Below, piece by piece: positions 52,113 through 58,938 of a stretch of 64,000 bases of DNA. Each line of letters starts with the position of its first letter. Position 1 is the stretch's first letter. Under the pieces are notes generated by a model that worked only from the letters and a program-made list of their open reading frames with translations, made no database searches and was not told where the DNA came from. Source of the stretch: Planctomycetaceae bacterium (GTDB lineage Bacteria > Planctomycetota > Phycisphaerae > Tepidisphaerales > Tepidisphaeraceae). A program made the translations under genes and the position numbers. Location: NCBI GenBank assembly GCA_027487775.1, contig JAIYCY010000017.1:1-64000 (forward strand), in the 5' to 3' direction.

Positions 52113-52442
52113 GGGCGGTGGAGTCTATCAGAAAGCAGACCGATGGAAGACGCAGCCCGAGATCCCTTCACCACCCAACCACACTCGTCGACGTCTGCCT
52201 TCGCGATCCGACCGCTCAACGTCCATTCCAGCGCTCACCGGCCAATCCCGATCGTCTCGCCGATCTCATGCACGTGTCATTCCCCTGTACGCAAGTGCCA
52301 TACCCCTGTCATCCCGTGGCATACCTTCGTCACACGCTTGATCCGACTGTCGCCAGAGCCTTCCAACTGTCATACCGGCCAAACTTTCGCTATCATCCGA
52401 CTTACGGTTTTTCTAGCGGAGCAGGAAAGGAACACCCGGTCC
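52113..52442. promoter_or_regulatory. intergenic region between purB and ABC ATPase genes
   Basis: About 330 bp between divergent starts. Besides the 21-bp periodic tract at 52278-52340 there is a purine-rich ribosome-binding stretch (GGAGCAGGAAAGGA, 52419-52432) ahead of the ABC gene. No confident promoter boxes. Confidence 0.45.
52278..52340. repeat. degenerate 21-bp units upstream of the ABC ATPase gene
   Basis: CAT followed by a C-rich stretch (CATTCCCCTGT, CATACCCCTGT, CATACCTTCGT) begins at 52278, 52299 and 52320, exactly 21 bp apart; weaker copies may continue to about 52380. The units share spacing and a core with the other 21-bp tracts. The tract lies 100-165 bp upstream of the start codon at 52443. 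Confidence 0.65.
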
Positions 52443-53633
52443 ATGGCACAGGTCATTCTTGAGAGCGTCGGCAAAATCTATCCCGGCAACGTCCGCGCCG
52501 TCGAAGGCGTGAACGTCAACATCGCAAACGGCGAGTTCATCGTCCTTGTCGGTCCGTCCGGTTGTGGCAAAAGCACCACACTCCGAATGGTCGCCGGACT
52601 CGAAGAAATCACCGAAGGAACCATCAAGATCGGCGAACGCGTCGTGAACAACGTCGTGCCGAAAGATCGCGATATCGCGATGGTCTTCCAGAACTACGCG
52701 CTCTATCCGCACATGACCGTCTACAAGAACATGGCCTTCGCGCTCAAGCTGCGCCGGTTCCCCAAGGCGGAGATCGACAAGCGCGTGCAGGAGGCCGCCC
52801 GCATTCTGGACATCACGCACCTGCTCGAACGAAAACCCAAAGCACTCTCAGGCGGACAGCGTCAGCGTGTGGCCGTCGGTCGAGCGATCGTCCGCGAACC
52901 GTCCTGCTTCCTCTTCGACGAACCTCTCTCCAACCTCGACGCCAAGCTCCGCGTCACCACGCGGGCCGAGCTCAAGCGTCTGCACCAACGGCTCAAGACC
53001 ACGACGATCTACGTGACGCACGACCAGGAAGAAGCCATGACGCTCGGCGATCGCATCGTCGTCATGAAGGACGGCTTCATCCAGCAACAAGACACACCAC
53101 TCAAAACCTACAACCATCCCGTCAATCGCTTCGTCGCAAGCTTCATCGGCATGCCACCCATGAACATGTTCGACGGCACGCTCAAACGCGAAGGCGATCG
53201 CCTGATCTTCGAAGAAGGCCAACTCGTCAACGCCCAAAAAGTGAAACAGCGCGCCGACGAGCCCGAAGTCTACACCGGCGAAGTCCGCACCGCCGGAAGC
53301 GGATTCAAACTGCCCATGCGACGCGAACTGGAACAACGATTGGCTGGGTATGTCGGCAAACACGTCGTCCTGGGCATCCGACCAGAGCACTTCCATCTCC
53401 GCCCCGTGGCCGCTGACAGCGTGGGCATCCCGGTCAAGGTCAATGTCGTCGAGCCGCTCGGAAACGACATGGACCTCTACATCGATACGCCGCTTCACCC
53501 ACACAAAATCGTCCGCATCGAAGCCGAACCCGAACTCGGCAGCGGCTCGCAACTCACCCTGCATGTCGACCCGATGCGCGTCCACCTCTTCGAACCGGGC
53601 GTCACAGGTAAAAACATCAGCCTGCCGCAGTGA
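52443..53633 (+). CDS. sugar-type ABC transporter ATP-binding protein (MalK/UgpC family)
   Basis: A 396-residue ATPase of the MalK/UgpC/MsmX group, energising uptake of oligosaccharides or glycerol-3-phosphate. Walker [10 protein letters not shown] (about residue 38), Q-loop [17 protein letters not shown], signature [14 protein letters not shown], Walker [16 protein letters not shown] and the H-loop [14 protein letters not shown]; the C-terminal 150 residues are the TOBE/OB regulatory domain ([19 protein letters not shown]). The frame is open far upstream to 50715, antisense to purB; ATG 52443 begins the family N-terminus [15 protein letters not shown]. No permease or binding-protein gene is adjacent, so it probably serves transporters encoded elsewhere, as MsmX does. 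Confidence 0.95.
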   Translation: MAQVILESVGKIYPGNVRAVEGVNVNIANGEFIVLVGPSGCGKSTTLRMVAGLEEITEGTIKIGERVVNNVVPKDRDIAMVFQNYALYPHMTVYKNMAFALKLRRFPKAEIDKRVQEAARILDITHLLERKPKALSGGQRQRVAVGRAIVREPSCFLFDEPLSNLDAKLRVTTRAELKRLHQRLKTTTIYVTHDQEEAMTLGDRIVVMKDGFIQQQDTPLKTYNHPVNRFVASFIGMPPMNMFDGTLKREGDRLIFEEGQLVNAQKVKQRADEPEVYTGEVRTAGSGFKLPMRRELEQRLAGYVGKHVVLGIRPEHFHLRPVAADSVGIPVKVNVVEPLGNDMDLYIDTPLHPHKIVRIEAEPELGSGSQLTLHVDPMRVHLFEPGVTGKNISLPQ

Positions 53634-54171
53634 ACGGCCAGTCCGTCACTCCATCACGTCAGACATCGTCCTTGATCGACGATGATGTCTCTCATTGCAA
53701 CAGCATGATCACACGCAGTGACACCAGACGGCACTCGGCTTCCATGATGTGGTCGATGCATCTGCCGTGCGTATGGTTCTTGTCATTCGCATAGCGCGTT
53801 TCAAGCCTTTGATACCGGCTCTCGACACGTCCCACGCCGACATCAGCATCTCAACGTTGTCATCGAAAACATTCATTTGATGAACATCGGCGCGAAAGCA
53901 TTTGTTGACTTGGCATGATCTGTAAAGGCCGGGTCAATCGCTTCGATGGTGTCTCTTGTGCGTCGGACTTCTGCTCGCCAGCATGTGGTCGCAAGGAAAT
54001 TCGTTGCGACGACTGCCCGAGGCCCGCCGGTGCCGGAGTTGGAGACATGGGCGATGGTCTTGATCTCAATCAATGCAAAGGGACGCGCGACGGAGTGTCG
54101 CGCGTCCCTTTGATTTGAGTCACACTCGTGAACATCGCGAGGACGACGCTCACACTGACCGACTCATCGGT
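53634..54171. other. intergenic region between convergent genes
   Basis: About 540 bp. A strong terminator hairpin lies at 54076-54112. A 66-codon minus-strand frame (53873-54073, from a TTG) is open, but has no ribosome-binding site and begins at the foot of the hairpin, so I do not call it. Nothing else recognised. Confidence 0.45.
54076..54112. terminator. perfect 16-bp stem terminator hairpin
   Basis: CAAAGGGACGCGCGAC (54076-54091) is perfectly complementary to GTCGCGCGTCCCTTTG (54097-54112) around a 5-nt loop GGAGT. It lies 60 bp past the stop of the minus-strand prepilin-like gene and is also convergent to the ABC ATPase gene, so it can end transcription on both strands. Confidence 0.85.
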
Positions 54172-55416
54172 TTACGGAGCATGGAAGATGTATTCCATGT
54201 TCTGCGGCAGGCGAGGCTGGAGCATGTAACGCTTGAACTCGGTGTCGTAACCTTGATTGTTACCAATCTTACGACCCTTGTTGAGCTTGAGGCCTTCGAC
54301 GTGACCGTCCGCGAAAGCGACGTTGACGCTCTTGTTGCCCAGGTGGCGGAAGCGGGGGCTGCCGACCGTGAACAGGAAGACGCTGCTGCCGACCGACGCG
54401 GAACCCGGATCAGCGTTGGCGGTCGGGTAGACGCCGTTGCTGGCCGACCGGATTTCCTCGTCGGTGGGGAAGTAGATGCTCTGCTTCGAGGCGAGGAACG
54501 TCGGATCAGCGTCCGGACCCGCAGCGGGCGGGGGATAGAGGTCTGAACCCCTCACGCGGAAGCGGTATGACGGGCGGTTGACATCGGCGAGCTGGCCGCC
54601 GTCGACTTGCGACGGCTGGATGGTGCCGCGGCTGTCGGGAACGCCCGAACCGGAGAATGCCCACCACTGCTGGGCGTTGGAATTGGCTGTCCCTGTGAAG
54701 ACCGCCGAGTCCCAAAGAATCGCCGTTTCAGCAGCGAACGTATCTTCGACGCGGAGGGGCGCGATCAACGGGCGCTTCACAACCGTATCATCCGTCCAAG
54801 TCGACACTTCGTGGTCGAGGTGGACCATGACGGCCGGGTTGTTCGTGTAGTGCACTGTCAGTCGGGTGGTGCCGGGGAGCACGTCCGGGCAGCGGAACAC
54901 ATCGCTGAGCGTGTAACCGGCCACGAATCGCGTGCCAGGCGTGGTCGCAGCAACGCCGAAGTCGGGCACGCTGGTGAACCCGGGGGCGCGGAAGTTCGTG
55001 CGGTCGGCTCCGGTTCGGTTCATCTGGAAGTTAAGCAACGTGAACCACGAGATCCAACCCTGGGCAAAGCTACGGTTGGCACCGCCCGCCATGCTTGCGG
55101 CCTGGCCAACGTTCGCCGGGATATTCTGTATACCTGCCGTAAAGCCCCACGGCCACGATCCACGGTTTTCGGCCGTGTACGTGATCGCAGCAGTCGCCAA
55201 TTGTTTGAGGTTCGCCTTGCACTTGGTGTCGCGGGCCGCATCCCGGACTCGACCCAGCGTCGGCAGCAGGATACCCACCAACACGGCGATGATGCCGATC
55301 ACCACAAGCAATTCGACGAGCGTAAACGCCCGGCTTGAAGCTCGGCTACCTGATGCGCCCTCTGGTGCAACATCTGATGTGGACGCATCCACATGTTCCA
55401 TACCAAAAAGTTTCAT
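54172..55416 (-). CDS. prepilin-like secreted protein (type II/IV pseudopilin fold)
   Basis: About 414 residues from ATG 55416 (GGAG six bases upstream). A type III (prepilin) signal follows a charged leader: [46 protein letters not shown], with cleavage before Phe and a Glu at +5. The C-terminal part carries [19 protein letters not shown], a variant of the H-x9-DG motif of planctomycete pseudopilin-like proteins, with 11 residues between His and Asp-Gly. It would be processed by PilD-type peptidase and assembled by the pilus/secretion machine whose secretin is encoded at 27953. Confidence 0.88.
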   Translation of the reverse strand: MKLFGMEHVDASTSDVAPEGASGSRASSRAFTLVELLVVIGIIAVLVGILLPTLGRVRDAARDTKCKANLKQLATAAITYTAENRGSWPWGFTAGIQNIPANVGQAASMAGGANRSFAQGWISWFTLLNFQMNRTGADRTNFRAPGFTSVPDFGVAATTPGTRFVAGYTLSDVFRCPDVLPGTTRLTVHYTNNPAVMVHLDHEVSTWTDDTVVKRPLIAPLRVEDTFAAETAILWDSAVFTGTANSNAQQWWAFSGSGVPDSRGTIQPSQVDGGQLADVNRPSYRFRVRGSDLYPPPAAGPDADPTFLASKQSIYFPTDEEIRSASNGVYPTANADPGSASVGSSVFLFTVGSPRFRHLGNKSVNVAFADGHVEGLKLNKGRKIGNNQGYDTEFKRYMLQPRLPQNMEYIFHAP

Positions 55417-55880
55417 ATCGATCTCCAATCTCGAAGGCGTTCGGCCATCAACAACCGCGTGGATCGAAGCGCAATGCCCCGCGATGCCCGCGGTGGACGT
55501 CGTACTTCAACACACACAATCCGAACTGCGAACGTCCCCGGAACAATTTTCATCAGCAAACCCGAACGACCGCCACAAAAAACGGCCGACCAAGAAAACT
55601 GACAACATATGAGCCACTGAACCGATTCAATCGGCAAGAAAGGTTCCCTGAGCGACAACAGGTGATATTACACTAACCGTCTGCCACGTCAACTGTCTTC
55701 TGCTGCGGTAACAGCATCAATTTGCTTGCACTCATCGGACCTTTGTCCGTGACAGGTCGCGTGAAACTCGCTAAACTACCAGATCGCGGACGGATTCCAT
55801 CCGACGCGATCAAGAGATTTGCCTTTCGTTTTCGTGAAAATTGTCTTGTCCCAACACTTTTTGTCACAAGGAGTCATCCC
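55417..55880. other. divergent promoter region
   Basis: About 465 bp between the divergent prepilin-like gene and the gene at 55881. The segment near 55660-55870 is comparatively AT-rich and should hold the promoters; no box could be assigned with confidence. Confidence 0.4.
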
Positions 55881-56423
55881 ATGTCGAGTCGCCAAGCTTC
55901 TGGTCTTTCCGCGTCCAAGCGAACAATTTTCGCAGCGGCCCTGACCGTTTTGGGGACCGTCTCCGCCCTCTTCATCGCGGGCGGGACCATCGGCAGCGGA
56001 CCTATCGCCCCCTCTGCAGAATGGCTCCAAGCCCAGGGCCGCGGTAGCGTCGCTGGAAATGTCACCGACGCAAGCGGTTCCCCCGCCTCGCTCGTCACCG
56101 TTCGCGTCGGCGTCCGCCGCGCCGGAACCGCCGAGGCCGGCGAAGATAAGCCCCTCAGCGTCGGCTTCGAAGGCAACGAACCCATCGATCTGCAAGCCAA
56201 AAGCGAGTTCCGATGGGTCGCCACCACACGCACAGACGCCGCTGGCAACTTCGTCCTACAAGCAGCCGCAGGCAAATACACCATCCAGGCGGTCGATCAA
56301 AAACGCGGGCGAAGCCAAATGGAAATCGAACTCCGCGCAGGTCAGCAAATCCGACAAGACCTTCGACTCGATCCCAACGCCAAGCCCGGCGGGGGCGGCG
56401 GGGGCGGCGGCAAGGGAAACTGA
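55881..56423 (+). CDS. secreted carboxypeptidase-regulatory-like domain protein
   Basis: A 180-residue protein with a signal anchor (TIFAAALTVLGTVSALFIAGG, about 15-35). Residues 55-160 resemble the carboxypeptidase regulatory-like beta sandwich: RGSVAGNVTDASGSPASLVTVRV, TTRTDAAGNFVLQAAAGKYTIQAVD and QQIRQDLRL, a transthyretin-like fold common in secreted planctomycete proteins. The tail is glycine-rich (PGGGGGGGGKGN). AAGGAG lies eight bases upstream of ATG 55881. Function unknown; possibly envelope-associated. Confidence 0.75.
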   Translation: MSSRQASGLSASKRTIFAAALTVLGTVSALFIAGGTIGSGPIAPSAEWLQAQGRGSVAGNVTDASGSPASLVTVRVGVRRAGTAEAGEDKPLSVGFEGNEPIDLQAKSEFRWVATTRTDAAGNFVLQAAAGKYTIQAVDQKRGRSQMEIELRAGQQIRQDLRLDPNAKPGGGGGGGGKGN

Positions 56424-56471
56424 CCGGACAACGACAAACCCTCAGCGACAAACCCTCAGCGTTGCCGACAA

Positions 56472-56537
56472 ATCTTCATCCGTCGCTTCGCTGATCTTCA
56501 TCCGTCGCTTCGCTGATCTTCATCCGTCGCTTCGCTG
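56472..56537. repeat. three perfect 22-bp tandem repeats
   Basis: ATCTTCATCCGTCGCTTCGCTG occurs at 56472, 56494 and 56516 without mismatch, between the stop at 56423 and the GTG start at 56558. Just before it, CGACAAACCCTCAG occurs twice in tandem (about 56430-56458). Confidence 0.93.
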
Positions 56538-56557
56538 ACTGAACCGATCCAACCCAC

Positions 56558-57991
56558 GTGAACGCCACCCGATACCACTATTGGGCCACCGATGCTCAGG
56601 GCCGCGAGGTTCAGGGAAATATCGACGCCGTTGATCTTCCCTCTGCCTCCGCCCTGCTCAAAAGCCGGGGGCTGCACGTGCGCCGACTTCGCCGCCTCCG
56701 CGTGGAAGGCACGCTCCTCCAACGCGCCCTCTCTCATCCCGCGATCGCACGCCCGCTCGGTTGGATCACGGGGCGATCAACTCACGCGACATCGTCCGGC
56801 TTACCATCCTCAGACCCACCCAACTCCGACCAACTCAACTCCCCCGACGACTCCTTCTCCTACACCCACGACCCCGCCATACTCGGAAAGCCGATCGCCC
56901 GCACCGACGTGCCTCCGCTGACCTGGGTCGATCCCTCCTCTCTCACCTACGTCCCGACCGAACGCCCCAATCTCCCCTCCATACCCTCGCAACAGATCAA
57001 TCACGCCAACACCAAGCCGCTCGAAAAGCCACCGTTCGATCGCGTCGAGGCGGCACTCGCAGAAGCAGGCATCGGCTTCGGCCTCACCTCGCTGCGACAA
57101 CAGGTCGACGCACTACTCGCCAATTTCCCGCTCGATGACCTCGCCGACCACGAACGCGAAACCTGGTTCGCACACCGCATCCTCGCCGCCGACGCGGACG
57201 GCGACACCGACGAGGCCGTCCGTCGCGCCGAAGTCGCACTCCGACACGATCCCGGCTCTGCCCGCGTCCGGCTCGTCCTCACGCGCCTCAGGCTCGATCA
57301 ATCCATCTCCGACGAATCCTGGCAACTCCTCGACCACTACAACTTCGAGCCCGACCATCTTCGAGAAGCAACCCACGCCGTACATCTCGCGTGGTTCTAC
57401 AACGACCTCGAACGCGCTTCCCGCTTCCTCCGCCTCGCCGCGATCGGCGTCTTTAATCGCATCCGCGCCCAACAGCCCTTCGGCACCCCACGCGTGCCCG
57501 GCGTAGGCACCGTACTCTGGTCCGCTGTCGCTCTTGCCGTACTACGCGATGATTGGGTCGAACTCGGCGAATGGATCGAATTCGCAGAACGTATCCCCGG
57601 CCTCGACGATCCCGCCATTCGACTCTTCATCGAAGGACGAAGCCAAAACGATTTCACCAAGCTCCTCGAACACAACCAGTCCCGACTCAGCTTCAGCGAC
57701 GGCATGGAAAGCCTGCAGTCCGCCATCCTCCGATCACACGAAGATTCATCCCACGACGCCGCATCCCAGCGGATCGGCGCCTTCCGCGTCCCGGCCCACC
57801 GCGAAGACCTCAACATCGTCAAACTCATCGCACTCTACGACATCGCACACCAAGCCCAAGAACACGAACGCAGCCAACAACTCGCCAAACAAATCCTCGA
57901 CCGCGCTCCCCTGCTCCTCCCGCCAGAAATGATCGCCTACTTCAACCTCTTCGCACCCGCCGCCAGACTCAAGTCCCACCCGCCCGACTAG
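56558..57991 (+). CDS. PilC/GspF N-terminal-domain-like protein with helical repeats
   Basis: A 477-residue protein without TM. Its first 45 residues (YHYWATDAQGREVQGNIDAVD, then SASALLKSRGLHVRRL) match the start of the type II secretion/pilus platform proteins GspF and PilC (pattern Y-x-Y-x-A-x-D-x-x-G, then A...L...GL). The GspF TM domain is missing; instead a Ser/Pro-rich linker (about 70-160) and a long helical repeat region (about 175-440; for example HRILAADADGDTDEAVRRAEVALRHDPGSARVR) resembling TPR follow. GTG start, weak ribosome-binding site. The 3' end overlaps the convergent PIN gene by 23 bp. Confidence 0.7.
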   Translation: MNATRYHYWATDAQGREVQGNIDAVDLPSASALLKSRGLHVRRLRRLRVEGTLLQRALSHPAIARPLGWITGRSTHATSSGLPSSDPPNSDQLNSPDDSFSYTHDPAILGKPIARTDVPPLTWVDPSSLTYVPTERPNLPSIPSQQINHANTKPLEKPPFDRVEAALAEAGIGFGLTSLRQQVDALLANFPLDDLADHERETWFAHRILAADADGDTDEAVRRAEVALRHDPGSARVRLVLTRLRLDQSISDESWQLLDHYNFEPDHLREATHAVHLAWFYNDLERASRFLRLAAIGVFNRIRAQQPFGTPRVPGVGTVLWSAVALAVLRDDWVELGEWIEFAERIPGLDDPAIRLFIEGRSQNDFTKLLEHNQSRLSFSDGMESLQSAILRSHEDSSHDAASQRIGAFRVPAHREDLNIVKLIALYDIAHQAQEHERSQQLAKQILDRAPLLLPPEMIAYFNLFAPAARLKSHPPD

Positions 57992-58484
57992 GTCCAGCCT
58001 CGCCATCCATCAAGGCCAGATGCCGCGCGAGAGACTCATTCAGCAGACGCCCGCTGACGTGAAATCGCACGCCCCGAATCCGCTGATGCACCTCCGCAAG
58101 ATCTTTGATCAAGCGCTGATTCGCGCACATTTCCAAAAGACCAATCACGCCGATCACTTCCAAGCCTTGCCGCCTCGCAAAGGCCCGCCCCAACCGCTCG
58201 TCCATCAAGAGCGGTGCCGTCAATTCCAAGGCAAGTGAGATCGCAGCCAATTCTCCAGGATCCAGTTGATCGTTCTGCTTCGCTCTCTTTGGGGATCGGA
58301 CATCGATCCAGCCCGGAAGTTGCGCACACCATCCTCCAACCACATCCGGCGCATTCCCATGACGCAGCTCAGCCAGTACTTCGTCTGGAATCACCACCCT
58401 TTCAAACAACTGATGAAGCAGCGACACTTCTCCGATGCGGATCAACAGACTCAAAGGCGATGTGTCGGCGACGATGATCGGCAT
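57969..58484 (-). CDS. PIN-domain toxin (DUF3368-like)
   Basis: A 171-residue PIN-type nuclease candidate. ADTSPLSLLIRIGEVSLLHQLFERVVIPDEVLAELRHG supplies the first Asp and a conserved Glu; QLDPGELAAISLALEL and LLMDERLGRAFARRQGLEVIGVIGLL supply the other acidic residues. The combination is the DUF3368 PIN family. It is the downstream partner of the UPF0175-type antitoxin at 58595, and such pairs act as type II toxin-antitoxin modules, with the toxin cutting RNA. Activity is inferred. Confidence 0.82.
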   Translation of the reverse strand: MPIIVADTSPLSLLIRIGEVSLLHQLFERVVIPDEVLAELRHGNAPDVVGGWCAQLPGWIDVRSPKRAKQNDQLDPGELAAISLALELTAPLLMDERLGRAFARRQGLEVIGVIGLLEMCANQRLIKDLAEVHQRIRGVRFHVSGRLLNESLARHLALMDGEAGPSRAGGT

Positions 58485-58565
58485 GACGCGCTCTTGACCC
58501 GATTACAAAACATCGCGCAAGCAACTGACATCCGATATGCCCCTCAGGCCCGCACGATACACATC

Positions 58566-58588
58566 GCAGCGACGGAAGCCGTCGCTGC
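58566..58588. terminator. hairpin between antitoxin and toxin genes
   Basis: GCAGCGACGG (58566-58575) pairs perfectly with CCGTCGCTGC (58579-58588) around a 3-nt loop AAG. It lies in the 110-bp gap between the antitoxin stop (58595) and the toxin start (58484). There is no T-tract, so it may attenuate or stabilise the message and not terminate it. Confidence 0.6.
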
Positions 58589-58594
58589 AACGGA

Positions 58595-58867
58595 TCAATT
58601 CCCAGGAAGCACACGCCGCAGGGTTTCGCGATCGTCTTCCAAATCGTCCGATGAATAACTCACATCAACGCCCCGCTCGCCGAGCCAAGCCTCGGTTTCC
58701 CATCGCGAGTCGTGCCCTAGCAACCGCTGCACTTCGTAACGCGACAAAGCCCCTGTGCGGTACCCGTCCATCAAAAGCGCCTCGAGCACGCGACGATCCA
58801 GCGTATCACCCCAGATGCGCCTGAAGGCGATCTCCGCGTCGGCGGGGAGATGTAGCGTAACAGCCAT
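58595..58867 (-). CDS. UPF0175-type antitoxin
   Basis: A 90-residue protein. VTLHLPADAEIAFRRIWGDTLDRRVLEALLMDGYRTGALSRYEVQRLLGHDSRWETEAWL fits UPF0175, small DNA-binding proteins of which DUF3368 PIN toxins are the common partners. The C-terminus (YSSDDLEDDRETLRRVLP) is acidic. The frame is open to 59005, but ATG 58867 is the natural start. It begins 71 bp downstream of the GH15 gene on the same strand. Confidence 0.82.
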   Translation of the reverse strand: MAVTLHLPADAEIAFRRIWGDTLDRRVLEALLMDGYRTGALSRYEVQRLLGHDSRWETEAWLGERGVDVSYSSDDLEDDRETLRRVLPGN

Positions 58868-58938
58868 GGCAGACTCCGGTTGCTTACTCGGCAATTCTAG
58901 CAGCTGCAAGGCATTCCGCGAGCAAAATCCGACCATCC

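Noticed and set aside
50715-52442. N-terminal extension of the ABC ATPase by 576 codons
   Set aside because: This part is antisense to purB and has no family resemblance; the ATPase begins at ATG 52443.
53873-54073. A 66-codon minus-strand ORF in the gap after the ABC ATPase gene
   Set aside because: TTG start, no ribosome-binding site, and it begins at the base of a strong terminator hairpin.
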